From Ilumatobacteraceae bacterium (GTDB lineage: Bacteria; Actinomycetota; Acidimicrobiia; Acidimicrobiales; Ilumatobacteraceae), in NCBI GenBank assembly GCA_022843125.1, contig JALHOG010000029.1, forward strand, positions 1 to 57,219: a DNA stretch of 57,219 nt. The letters are read 5' to 3'. The position numbers were made by a program, and so were the translations under genes. Position 1 is the first letter of the stretch; each line of letters starts with the position of its first letter. Below the pieces are notes generated by a model. That model saw only the letters and a program-made list of their open reading frames with translations, searched no databases and was not told the DNA's origin. This document shows positions 25,090 through 33,537 of the stretch, piece after piece.

Positions 25090-25688
25090 CAGGCACCGCC
25101 TCCCACCACGACCGACCCGAGGCCGGCCGCCTGCGGGGCATCCGCGGAGAGGATCGCGTCGAGCCGATCGACGGCGACCTGCGGGCTCTGGTGTCCGAGC
25201 ACCTCACCGTCGATCACGACGACGGGCGCGAGCCCACACGATCCGAGACATCGCGCTGTCTTGAGCGTGAGGCGGCCGTCGCCCGTGGTCTCCCCCGCGC
25301 GCACGCCGTGGGCCTTTGCGACACCGCTGACGATGTCATCGGCACCCTTGACGAAGCACGCTGTGCCGGTGCACACCGTGCACGAATGGTCGCCAGGCGG
25401 CTCGAACGAGAACAGGTGGTAGAAGGTCGCGACGCCGTACACCATGCTCGGTGGCAGGCGCAGCGCCCTCGCCACATGGAGGAGGACCTCGTCCGACAGT
25501 GACCCGAACACGTCCTGGGCGACGTGGAGGGTCTCGATCAGTTGGTCCTGCGCGAAGTGCACGCGCTTCAGATGCTTGTCGACCAGCGCGAACCGGTCGT
25601 CGCCCGGCAGATGCTCGGCCTGCCGGCGAACGACCGATCGCTTGCTCTCGGGCACGGTCACGGCCAGGACGGACGCAGTGTCGCTCAT
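25089..25688 (-). CDS. hoxE: Hydrogenase diaphorase subunit HoxE (NuoE-like)
   Basis: 199 residues. The four ligands of the NuoE-type 2Fe-2S cluster are in [14 protein letters not shown] and [11 protein letters not shown]. It is the first gene of the hox operon; no hyp accessory genes are visible here. Upstream, between 25689 and 25870, lies the divergent start of the calpain operon, with palindromes CGTGCC-C-GGCACG (25722-25734) and GGGGAC-TC-GTCCCC (25820-25833), either of which could be an operator. Confidence 0.93.
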   Translation of the reverse strand: MSDTASVLAVTVPESKRSVVRRQAEHLPGDDRFALVDKHLKRVHFAQDQLIETLHVAQDVFGSLSDEVLLHVARALRLPPSMVYGVATFYHLFSFEPPGDHSCTVCTGTACFVKGADDIVSGVAKAHGVRAGETTGDGRLTLKTARCLGSCGLAPVVVIDGEVLGHQSPQVAVDRLDAILSADAPQAAGLGSVVVGGGA

Positions 25689-25721
25689 GGAACCTCACAG
25701 GGGAACGACCCCTCAGGTGAT

Positions 25722-25734
25722 CGTGCCCGGCACG
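25722..25734. promoter_or_regulatory. 13-bp palindrome in the hoxE / calpain-operon divergent region
   Basis: CGTGCC-C-GGCACG, centred about 40 bp upstream of the hoxE start codon. A possible operator; the binding protein is unknown. Confidence 0.35.
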
Positions 25735-25819
25735 GCGGATCGCCGGTAGGGGCCAACGGCCCGCTGCCGCAGGGCCGCGATCCCGGGCGTGATCAACGGG
25801 CTGCGTCACGGACGCACGA

Positions 25820-25833
25820 GGGGACTCGTCCCC
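25820..25833. promoter_or_regulatory. 14-bp palindrome upstream of the WXG-like gene
   Basis: GGGGAC-TC-GTCCCC ends 37 bp before the GTG start of the operon at 25871. Its position fits an operator overlapping the promoter. Confidence 0.35.
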
Positions 25834-25870
25834 ATCGGTGAATCCCGCGACTCGTGCGAAGGTGATCGGC

Positions 25871-26233
25871 GTGAGTCGAGCAGCCGACTACCGGGCCGCG
25901 GCCAGCCAGTTCCGCAACTGGTCGACGCAGTTCCACGACGCCGCAGCCACCCTCGCCTGGTCGTTCCCGCACGAGGCGTTGGCGCCGTGTCCCGTACGCG
26001 ACACGCTCGACGATGCGCTGGGCGTGTCGGTCCACAACCTCGCCACGGCGGTCGCTGCCATGGACGAGCTCGCGGTGATCTGCGATCGACGGGCGGTCAT
26101 CTGCGAGCAGTACGACGCTGCGCTCGCGGCCGATGCGCTGCGCCGGGCCCACTGGTTCGCACAGCCGCCGGCCGAGCGCACCGGCCCGCCCCCGGCTGCG
26201 CCGGTGCCGCCGTACCCGTGGGTGTCGCGATGA
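25871..26233 (+). CDS. Small helical protein, WXG100/ESX-like partner of the calpain-type protease (tentative)
   Basis: 120 residues. GTG at 25871 is chosen because AAGGTGAT lies 6 bases before it; a GTG at 25838 would add 11 residues. The N-terminal ~85 residues look like two helices rich in Ala (SRAADYRAAASQFRNWSTQF, then ATLAWSF and NLATAVAAMDELAVICDRRA), similar in size and style to WXG100 proteins, but there is no clean W-x-G; I see AAASQFRNW instead. The tail is Pro-rich (PPPAAPVPPYPW). It overlaps the protease gene by 4 bp (ATGA). A chaperone or co-secreted partner of the protease is an inference from length, helix content and coupling. No family recognised. Confidence 0.6.
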   Translation: MSRAADYRAAASQFRNWSTQFHDAAATLAWSFPHEALAPCPVRDTLDDALGVSVHNLATAVAAMDELAVICDRRAVICEQYDAALAADALRRAHWFAQPPAERTGPPPAAPVPPYPWVSR

Positions 26234-27399
26234 GCGCGAGCCCGGTCGCGGTCGACACCGATCGCTGCGACGACGTCGTCAGGACGTGGCGGCGGATGGT
26301 TGCGTTCGTCGACGGCTACCCGCCGAGGATCGGTTCGCTCGTCACGGACCTCTCGCTCGACGGCTTCGGTTGGTCCCCGACCCCGCTCTGGGAACTGATC
26401 GAGGAGCTCGGCCACGCCGCCGACGTGCTCGAGGTGACCGTCGACGCGGTCGAGGCGGTGGGGTTCGATCTCCAACTCCCCGGCTCGAGCAGCGACCTGG
26501 CTGTGCTGATGCGGCGCATGGAGCGGTCGCTCGATGACGGCCGAGGCGCGGTGCCCACCGACCTCGCCGACCCCGACGAGGCCGAGGGCCACGCCGAGTA
26601 CATGGTCCGCCTCGGCTACCTGCCGCTGTTCGGACCCGCTGGCCCCTCGGTCGCGGATCTCAACCAGGGCTCCGTCGGCAACTGCTGGTTCCTCGCGGCG
26701 CTCAACTCCCTGGCCCACAGCGACCCGGTACGCCTGCGCCAGATGATCACCGACCACGGCAACGGGACCTACACCGTGCACTTCCCCGACGGATCGGTCA
26801 CCGTCGACGACGAGTTCTACGCAAGCCGCTCGTCGACGCGCTACGCGCGCGGTCCGGATGGCGCGAGACCCGAAGTAGTGTGGCCGCTCGTGTTCGAGAA
26901 GGCCGCTGCGCAGTACTTCGGCGGCGACTACGACGACATCCACGGCGGGTGGCCGGCCGACGCGTTCGCAGCGCTCGGAGCCACGGTCGACAGGACTGCC
27001 CTGAACCCGCGGCTCCGGTTCGATCCCGCCGACGGCGATGTGGCCGCCGACATGCAGGCAGCGCTCGACGACGGTCGGCCGATCACCGCCGACAGCAGCG
27101 GGGCGTTCGGTATGGGAGGCGCACACGCATGGAGCGTGACCGCGGTCGACACCGACACGGTCACGGTGCGCAACCCGTGGGGGTACCCAGGCATCAAGTT
27201 CGAGGCCGGCCTCTGGAAGTACCTCGAAGACGAACCGGTCGGCTTCGCCGACGACGGCGACGGCGACGGCGACGGCGACCACATTCGTGTCGACCTCACG
27301 ACAGGAGAGATCACGATGCCCATCGACGTGTTCACGGCCAACTTCGACCACATCGACATCGTCGACGGCTGGGCCGACGACTGGAGGGAGGCAGCGTGA
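26230..27399 (+). CDS. Calpain-family (C2) cysteine protease with N-terminal helical domain
   Basis: 389 residues. The calpain triad is complete: Cys152 in DLNQGSVGNCWFLAAL, His299 in MGGAHAWSV, and Asn315 in VRNPWGYPG, in the order and context of peptidase family C2. Residues 1-90 form a separate helical domain (e.g. TPLWELIEELGHAADVLEV) before the linker DLADPDEAEG. Between the catalytic core and the C-terminus, DDGDGDGDGDH is an Asp-rich run that could bind calcium, and the end includes VFTANFDHIDIVDGWADDW. There is no classical signal peptide. It sits in the middle of an overlapping three-gene unit. A secreted effector or regulatory protease is possible; the substrate is unknown. Confidence 0.88.
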   Translation: MSASPVAVDTDRCDDVVRTWRRMVAFVDGYPPRIGSLVTDLSLDGFGWSPTPLWELIEELGHAADVLEVTVDAVEAVGFDLQLPGSSSDLAVLMRRMERSLDDGRGAVPTDLADPDEAEGHAEYMVRLGYLPLFGPAGPSVADLNQGSVGNCWFLAALNSLAHSDPVRLRQMITDHGNGTYTVHFPDGSVTVDDEFYASRSSTRYARGPDGARPEVVWPLVFEKAAAQYFGGDYDDIHGGWPADAFAALGATVDRTALNPRLRFDPADGDVAADMQAALDDGRPITADSSGAFGMGGAHAWSVTAVDTDTVTVRNPWGYPGIKFEAGLWKYLEDEPVGFADDGDGDGDGDHIRVDLTTGEITMPIDVFTANFDHIDIVDGWADDWREAA

Positions 27400-27845
27400 A
27401 CGCAGGATCACGGTGCGCCGTCGTGGCGGGCGTGGCGCTGGCGCTCGCCGCGTGCGGTGGCGGCGCCGACGAGGCGACCGATGACAGCAACGCGCTCGGG
27501 ACCATCCCAGCAGCGGAGGGCATCGGCATGCCGAATCCGATCACGGTCTCGAACCAGACCCTCGTGAGCGAAGCCGTCTACGTGGTCGTCGCCACCACGA
27601 CGAACATCGCCGAGCAGGACGACGGGTCGCGGCTCGTCACGATCCGGGTCGACCGCGCGTTGAAGGGCGATCTCACCGGCGAGGTCGTCGTGATCGTGCC
27701 GGCCGAACGCAAGATGTTCGACGACCCCGAAGGCATCTGGTTCCTCGACGGAGCCCAGCCACACAACCTCCTCGAAGATCCATTCCTTGCGGTCCCGCGC
27801 TGGATCGAGGAGGAGCAGAGCATCCTCCGCGCCCTCGACGGATAG
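27396..27845 (+). CDS. Small lipoprotein encoded behind the calpain-type protease
   Basis: 149 residues from a GTG at 27396, with ribosome site GGAGGGAGG just upstream and a GTGA overlap with the protease stop. The first residues form a signal peptide with lipobox LALAACGGG (Cys about residue 20). The mature domain begins after an acidic, Ser/Thr linker and contains SEAVYVVVATTTNIAEQDDGSR, LVTIRVDRALKGDLTGEVVVI, suggesting a small beta-rich domain. No family recognised. Its place behind the protease suggests an inhibitor, immunity partner or membrane anchor for the system. Confidence 0.8.
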   Translation: MNAGSRCAVVAGVALALAACGGGADEATDDSNALGTIPAAEGIGMPNPITVSNQTLVSEAVYVVVATTTNIAEQDDGSRLVTIRVDRALKGDLTGEVVVIVPAERKMFDDPEGIWFLDGAQPHNLLEDPFLAVPRWIEEEQSILRALDG

Positions 27846-28005
27846 CCGAACGGCCCCCGTCGAGGGCATCAGCACACGCGAACATCTCGCGGTCTGCGTC
27901 GTCGATGGCACCTGCCACCTCGCTTCCCACGTGGCGCAACCCGCTCACTACAGTGACCCCGTCGCCGGGTGGACCGGCGACGCGAACACAGGAGAACGAG
28001 GGGAC

Positions 28006-28548
28006 ATGGGGATCACCGATATTCCGTTCAACACGATGGCGGGCGGGCAGAGCAGCCTCAGCGACTACGCCGGCTCGGTCGTGCTGGTGGTCAACGTGGC
28101 ATCGAAGTGCGGCCTCACACCGCAGTACGAGGCGCTCGAGGCGCTACATGAGCGCTACGTCGATCAGGGATTCTCGGTGCTTGCGTTTCCGGCCAACGAC
28201 TTCGGGGCGCAGGAGCCCGGCACCGACGAAGAGATCCTCGAGTTCTGCCGGGCCACCTACTCGGTCGCGTTCCCGGTCTTGTCCAAGATCAGCGTCGTCG
28301 GCGACGACCAGCATCCGCTCTACAAGGAGCTCACGGCGGTCGCCCCGCTCGCCGTCGGCGACCCCGACGGGTTCCGTGAGGTCCTGCGCGGTCACGGCAT
28401 CACCCCGAACGACGACCCCGACATCCTGTGGAACTTCGAGAAGTTCCTGATCGGCCGTGACGGAAGCGTCGTCGCCCGGTTCGCACCCACGATCACTCCC
28501 GACGATCCTGCCGTGACGACTGCGATCGACGCAGCTCTCGCGAGCTGA
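28006..28548 (+). CDS. Glutathione peroxidase family protein (thiol peroxidase)
   Basis: 180 residues. The redox Cys lies in NVASKCGLTPQYEAL (Cys replacing selenocysteine), followed by FPANDFGAQEPGTDEEI, and WNFEKFLIGRDG with the conserved Trp-Asn. The family reduces peroxides; Cys-type members usually take electrons from thioredoxin rather than glutathione. ATG at 28006 with ribosome site AGGAG about 10-14 bases upstream. It converges with hppA. Confidence 0.92.
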   Translation: MGITDIPFNTMAGGQSSLSDYAGSVVLVVNVASKCGLTPQYEALEALHERYVDQGFSVLAFPANDFGAQEPGTDEEILEFCRATYSVAFPVLSKISVVGDDQHPLYKELTAVAPLAVGDPDGFREVLRGHGITPNDDPDILWNFEKFLIGRDGSVVARFAPTITPDDPAVTTAIDAALAS

Positions 28549-28551
28549 GCC

Positions 28552-28648
28552 CCAGGGGAACCACCGGACGCGGCTGATGCAAGGGCGCTCACGGCCGGTG
28601 TGCTCCCCCTGGTGGCAGGTGATGGTGCCGGGACGGACATCATCCCGG
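28552..28648. terminator. Two hairpins between convergent gpx and hppA
   Basis: CCAGGGG (28552-28558) faces CCCCCTGG (28604-28612), with ACCGG and CCGGT just inside, an imperfect long stem; then CCGGGA (28628-28633) faces TCCCGG (28643-28648) around a 9-base loop. Both lie between the stop codons of convergent genes, so bidirectional transcription termination is likely. No T-tract. Confidence 0.5.
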
Positions 28649-28671
28649 ATGTCGAAATCGCGACAAGCCGC

Positions 28672-30990
28672 TCAGACTGCGTGACCGGCGTAGCTCACCT
28701 TCCGGTTCGAGAACACGACGGCTCCGATCAGGATCAGCAGTGCTGCGCCGGCAACCGATAGGCGCGCCGCATCGTTGTCCTGCAACGAGATGATCGCAGG
28801 GAGCACGAGCAGCGACACGAGGTTCATGACCTTGATCAGCGGATTGAGCGCCGGGCCCGCCGTGTCCTTGAAGGGGTCGCCGACCGTGTCGCCGATGACC
28901 GCGGCCTTGTGCGCGTCGGAACCCTTGCCTCCATGGTGACCGTCCTCGATGTACTTCTTCGCGTTGTCCCATGCGCCGCCGGCGTTGCTGAGGTAGTTCG
29001 CCATCAACTGCCCGACGAGGATAACTGCCGCCAGGAACGCGCCGAGTGCCTTCCAGTCGATGCCGAACCCGATCACCACCGGGGTCAGCACTGCGAGCAG
29101 CGCCGGGGTTGCCAGTTCGCGCAACGACGCTGCCGTACAGATGTCGATCACCGGGCCGTAGTCGGGATCCTTCTCGCCGCTCATGATCTTGCCGTCCGCG
29201 AACTGGTTGCGGACCTCCTGCACCACCACGCCGGCGGTGCGGCCGACAGCGCGAATGGCGAGCGCCGAGAACAGGAACGGTACGGCACCGCCGATCAGGA
29301 GGCCGATGAAGATCTTCGGGTCGGCGACGTTGATCTGCAGGATCGGCTCGTCGAAGATGCCGCGAGCCGTGCGCTCGAGCTCCCCGAACCGTTCGGCGGT
29401 GAGCAACTCCTTGCCGGCGGTCTCGACGAAGCTCGCGAACAGGGCGACCGCAGCGATGACGGCCGACCCGATGGCGAAGCCCTTCGTGACCGCCTTCGTC
29501 GTGTTCCCGACCGCATCGAGGCTGACCATGATCCGTTGGGGCTCACCGTGGAACTCTCCGGACATCTCCGCGATCCCGGCGGCATTGTCGCTGACCGGGC
29601 CGAACGTGTCCTCCGAGACGATGACGCCAGTGGTGGCGAGCATGCCCATGCCGCAGAGTGCAACGAGGTACAGCGAGAACTGCAGGTTGCCGTCGCCGAG
29701 CAGGAGCGCAACGCCGATCGCAATCGCAATCGCGATCACGGCATACACAGACGACTCGAGGCCCGAGGCGGTACCGGAAAGCACGACCGTCGCCGGGCCG
29801 GTTTCGGCCGACTCTGCGATCTCCTTGACAGGCGCATGGTGTGTGGCGGTGTAGTACTCGGTGAGACGGCTGACGCCCTGTGCGAGTACGAGACCGATCG
29901 CCACGGCGGCGAAGCATTTCCACCCAGCGTTCGCCTTCTCGTTGCCGACATAGGTGAGCGAGACCACGAGCGTGCCGATCAGTGTCAGGACCCCGGCGAC
30001 GAGGAACCCCCGATTGATCGGCTTGAGCGCATCGGTCTCCCCGGGCTTGGCCTTCACGAAGAAGATGCCGACGATCGACGCGACCACACCGATCGCTCGG
30101 GCCGCCAACGGGAAGATCAGACCCAACGCTGGATTCATCCCGATCGAGTTGAACGCCGTGACTCCGAGGATGATCGACGCCACCAGCGTGACCTCGTAGC
30201 TCTCGAACAGGTCGGCCGCCATACCGGCGCAGTCACCCACGTTGTCGCCGACGTTGTCGGCAATGGTGGCCGGGTTGCGCGGATCGTCCTCGGGGATGCC
30301 TGCCTCGACCTTGCCGACCAGGTCGGCGCCCACGTCGGCCGCCTTGGTGAAGATCCCACCACCGACGCGCAGGAACAACGCGAGCAGGGAACCTCCGAAA
30401 CCGAACCCCACCAGGATCACCGATGACGTGTTCTGCGCCAGCATGATGATGACCGTTGCACCCAACAGTCCGAGGCCGACGGTGAACATGCCCGCCACGC
30501 CACCGGTCCGGAACGCGACCGTGAGCGCGTCAGCCATGCTGCCGCTGCGCGCGGCGGCCGCCGTGCGGACGTTGCCACGGGTCGCGAGCGTCATGCCGAT
30601 GTAGCCGGTGAAGCCCGACGCGAAGCAGCCGAGGATGAACGCGAGGGTGCGCCAGAGCCCCGACTCGACGAAGCTCAATGCAACCGATCCGTCGGGTCGC
30701 ACGATCTTCGTGGAGGTGAGGAACACCACGATCGCGACCGGCACGAGGATGATGCCGATCGTGCGGAACTGGCGCTTGAGGTAGGCCAGCGCACCTTCTT
30801 GGATCGCCGCAGCGATCTCGCGCATCTTGGGGGTGCCCTGGTCGGCGGCGAGGACCGATCGGGCGAGGTAGAAGCCGACCGCGATTGCGAGCAGCGCCGA
30901 AAACGCCGACAGGGTCAGCACCGTCCACTCGGCAGAGCCGAGCTCGAACGACTGCCAACCGCCCTCGGCGATGAGGACAGAGGGATCCAT
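28672..30990 (-). CDS. hppA: Membrane-bound proton-translocating pyrophosphatase (K+-independent type)
   Basis: 772 residues, about 16 membrane helices. It hydrolyses cytoplasmic pyrophosphate and pumps protons out. The catalytic loop DVGADLVGKVEAGIPEDDPR, the NVGDNVGDCAGMAADLFESY segment and VNDTVGDPFKDTAGP-like GDTVGDPFKDTAGPALNPL are present. In GNTTKAVTKGFAIG the Lys (and Thr three residues on) replaces the Ala/Gly of K+-dependent enzymes, so it should not need potassium. ATG at 30990 has AGGAG 7-11 bases upstream. It lies downstream, on the same strand, of the GGDEF-EAL gene with 184 bp between. Confidence 0.95.
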   Translation of the reverse strand: MDPSVLIAEGGWQSFELGSAEWTVLTLSAFSALLAIAVGFYLARSVLAADQGTPKMREIAAAIQEGALAYLKRQFRTIGIILVPVAIVVFLTSTKIVRPDGSVALSFVESGLWRTLAFILGCFASGFTGYIGMTLATRGNVRTAAAARSGSMADALTVAFRTGGVAGMFTVGLGLLGATVIIMLAQNTSSVILVGFGFGGSLLALFLRVGGGIFTKAADVGADLVGKVEAGIPEDDPRNPATIADNVGDNVGDCAGMAADLFESYEVTLVASIILGVTAFNSIGMNPALGLIFPLAARAIGVVASIVGIFFVKAKPGETDALKPINRGFLVAGVLTLIGTLVVSLTYVGNEKANAGWKCFAAVAIGLVLAQGVSRLTEYYTATHHAPVKEIAESAETGPATVVLSGTASGLESSVYAVIAIAIAIGVALLLGDGNLQFSLYLVALCGMGMLATTGVIVSEDTFGPVSDNAAGIAEMSGEFHGEPQRIMVSLDAVGNTTKAVTKGFAIGSAVIAAVALFASFVETAGKELLTAERFGELERTARGIFDEPILQINVADPKIFIGLLIGGAVPFLFSALAIRAVGRTAGVVVQEVRNQFADGKIMSGEKDPDYGPVIDICTAASLRELATPALLAVLTPVVIGFGIDWKALGAFLAAVILVGQLMANYLSNAGGAWDNAKKYIEDGHHGGKGSDAHKAAVIGDTVGDPFKDTAGPALNPLIKVMNLVSLLVLPAIISLQDNDAARLSVAGAALLILIGAVVFSNRKVSYAGHAV

Positions 30991-31010
30991 GTTGTCTCCT
31001 GCTTGTGTTG

Positions 31011-31028
31011 CCTGGCGTCATTGCCAGG
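31011..31028. promoter_or_regulatory. Stem-loop in the hppA leader
   Basis: CCTGGC (31011-31016) pairs with GCCAGG (31023-31028) across a 6-base loop, 20 bp upstream of the hppA start codon. It would form in the 5' leader of the mRNA and could affect translation. Confidence 0.35.
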
Positions 31029-31084
31029 ACGAACGACACGGATCACTCCGTGGCTCGCGTGGTACCAGCCCCGCTGTGCGAGCG

Positions 31085-31114
31085 GCGTGAAGCTAGCGCA
31101 TCTCGGCTTCACGC
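31085..31114. terminator. 9-bp inverted repeat between the GGDEF-EAL gene and hppA
   Basis: GCGTGAAGC (31085-31093) is the exact reverse complement of GCTTCACGC (31106-31114), loop 12 bases. It lies 60 bp after the stop of the GGDEF-EAL gene on its 3' side and 95 bp before hppA, so it may end the upstream transcript or regulate hppA. No U-tract. Confidence 0.45.
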
Positions 31115-31174
31115 GAAGAGACGCAGCTGTCCAGCCCGCTCTCGAGGCGTGCGGCGACGATCAGCCGGCCGTCG

Positions 31175-33436
31175 TCAGGAGCCGGTCGCAGGGACCGGGT
31201 GGTGTTCGATCCGAGCGATCTCGGCTGCCAGGCGTTCTGCGGGGACCGGGCGACCGAACGCCCAGCCTTGCGCGAAGCGCACACCGAGCTCGCCGGCCAC
31301 GCGAGCCGTCTGATCGTCCTCGACGCCCTCGGCGATCGTGGTCATCCCGGTCCGGCGCGCGAGGTGCACGATCGATGCGACGACCGCTCGCGAGCGCTCG
31401 TCGTCGACGAGCGTGCAGACGAGGCTCCGGTCGATCTTCAACACGTCAGCGGGCAACCAGCGGAAGTAGCCGAGCGCCCAGAAACCCGAACCGAAATCGT
31501 CAACTCCGACCTGGACGCCCATCGCCGTCAGGCGTCGCAGCTCGTCGACGGCCGGGTCGTGCTCCTCGACGAGGAGCGACTCGGTGACCTCGACCACCAG
31601 CAGCCGGGCCGGGAGTCCGGTGAGCGCCAGCACCTCGGCCACCTGATCGGCGAAACGGACGCGACCACCGTGCTGACGGAGTTGCGCAGGCGACACGTTG
31701 ACGGCCACGGTGATGCCTCGCCCCGGGAAGCCGAGCGTCATCGCCGCCTCGGCCGCCTGCCGGAGGATCGACAATCCCAACCGGTCGATCTGATCGGTCG
31801 CCTCGGCGCGCTCGATGAACTCGTCCGGGCGCACCTGCCCGAGCACGGGATCGTCCCATCGAGCGAGCGCCTCGACGCCGACCACGTCGCCGCGCGCCAG
31901 ACTGACGATCGGCTGGAAGTGAGCCGAGATGCCGTCGACGTCGATCGCGCCGGGGAGCCGCTCGTCGATCAGATGCTGGCGTTCATCCTGCTGCCGGAGC
32001 GCCGCGTCGTAGCACCGGACCGGTCCGGTGACGCTCGTGCGTGCGAGATGTCGGGCGCGCTGCGCTCGGATCACCACGTCGAACACGCTCCGATCGCCCT
32101 CGACGCCGATCGCCATCCCGACCACGACCCGCACCAACGGGCGCGCCGGGGCGCCACGGCTGATCGCCTGGTGGGTGACCTGTCGCGCCACCGACCCGCT
32201 GTCGGCGACGTCATCGCTCGCGTTGATCACGATCGCGAACTCGTCCGATTCGAGGCGGACGACGGCGATGCCGTCGTCGAACCACCGGGCCAGGCCGCGA
32301 GCGACACGTACGACGAGCGCGTCCCGTTCCTCCTGGCCGTGGGCGGCGCCGAACTCGTGCATCCCGTCGATGCCGACCACGATCACGGCGACGCGCTCGA
32401 GGTCGAGTCGCGCCCCGATCGCATCGAGTGCGAATCGGTTGCCGATCCCGGTGAGCGGATCAGCGAGCGCCTGCTCACGCAGCCGCCCGAACAGGACGTG
32501 CCGCTGCGCGTGGTCGGCGAGGTGCCGGGCGAAGAACGCTGCGACCGCGATCAGTGTGTAGACGATCGGCGTCACCGTGGGGACACGCCGGACCACGACG
32601 ACATGCACCAGCACCGCCATCACCACGGCCGCGGTGATCACGATCGTCATCGACGCCTCGCGCAGGTCGCGCCGGACGTCGTCGCCGTCGTTCGGCTCCG
32701 GCGACGCCATGCGTGCACCCGTCGCGAAGAGCGGCATCGCAATGGCGTACAGGGCGCTCGCGAGCCCCGAGACAGGAGCCGACAGATCGGCGCGGAATGT
32801 CGCCATCAGATCGGCGACCGCGAAGACCGTCAGACCGCCGGCGAACAGACCCGTCGGCACCCCGGGACGGCGGATGAAGACCAGCATCCCGAACGACGCC
32901 ACGAGCACGGTGGACGGAAGCGCGAACGCGGCGAACATCGCCGCGTCGGACGCGACGCCACCCGGTTCGACGACGAGCCGCCAGACCAGCAGCGCCACCA
33001 CCGACGACATCAACAGCGCGTCGATGACCATGCGCAGGACGGGACGCACGAACGACTCGCTCCACACCGCGCGGGTCATCCCGGCCACGAAGATCGGGAA
33101 CGCCGCGACCGAGATGAGATCGCCGAGGCTCGGTGCGACGGGCTTACCGAAGCGCAGCTCGACGGCGAGCACCACCTGCCCGGCGCCCCACACGATCAGC
33201 GTGATGCCGAACAACTGCCGCCACCGCCGGTCGGATTCGCTGTATCGGGTCGCCAGCAGCCACCCGCCCGAGCAGCCGGCGGCGAGCCCGTACATCACCA
33301 TGAACAGCCATGGCGCCACCGACGTGAACACATCACCGATGGCGATCACGAACGCCGTCGACACCCCGAGCGCGAACGCGACCAGGTCGGCCGGCCGCCA
33401 GGCGGCGATCGCAGGGGGTGTGGTTGGTCCTGTCAT
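31175..33436 (-). CDS. Membrane protein with degenerate GGDEF and intact EAL domain (c-di-GMP phosphodiesterase)
   Basis: 753 residues from ATG at 33436. About nine hydrophobic helices fill residues 10-300 (e.g. WLFMVMYGLAAGCSGGWLLA and TIVITAAVVMAVLVHVVVV). The cyclase-like domain follows, but the GGDEF motif reads LESDEF, so it probably cannot make c-di-GMP. The EAL domain is complete: VEALARW, VNVSPAQLRQH, VTESLLVEE, VGVDDFGSGFWALGYFRWLPADVLKIDRSL with DDFGSG, and IAEGVEDDQTA. It is therefore predicted to hydrolyse c-di-GMP in response to a membrane signal. The open frame continues 19 codons upstream to a GTG. Confidence 0.9.
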   Translation of the reverse strand: MTGPTTPPAIAAWRPADLVAFALGVSTAFVIAIGDVFTSVAPWLFMVMYGLAAGCSGGWLLATRYSESDRRWRQLFGITLIVWGAGQVVLAVELRFGKPVAPSLGDLISVAAFPIFVAGMTRAVWSESFVRPVLRMVIDALLMSSVVALLVWRLVVEPGGVASDAAMFAAFALPSTVLVASFGMLVFIRRPGVPTGLFAGGLTVFAVADLMATFRADLSAPVSGLASALYAIAMPLFATGARMASPEPNDGDDVRRDLREASMTIVITAAVVMAVLVHVVVVRRVPTVTPIVYTLIAVAAFFARHLADHAQRHVLFGRLREQALADPLTGIGNRFALDAIGARLDLERVAVIVVGIDGMHEFGAAHGQEERDALVVRVARGLARWFDDGIAVVRLESDEFAIVINASDDVADSGSVARQVTHQAISRGAPARPLVRVVVGMAIGVEGDRSVFDVVIRAQRARHLARTSVTGPVRCYDAALRQQDERQHLIDERLPGAIDVDGISAHFQPIVSLARGDVVGVEALARWDDPVLGQVRPDEFIERAEATDQIDRLGLSILRQAAEAAMTLGFPGRGITVAVNVSPAQLRQHGGRVRFADQVAEVLALTGLPARLLVVEVTESLLVEEHDPAVDELRRLTAMGVQVGVDDFGSGFWALGYFRWLPADVLKIDRSLVCTLVDDERSRAVVASIVHLARRTGMTTIAEGVEDDQTARVAGELGVRFAQGWAFGRPVPAERLAAEIARIEHHPVPATGS

Positions 33437-33537
33437 GGAACGGCGTGGGAGTGGGCCCTGGAACCCATCGGCATCGGCACGCCACAACTTCACCCGAACG
33501 ATCGAACTTCGTCACGGGTTTACCGGCCCAAACGGTG

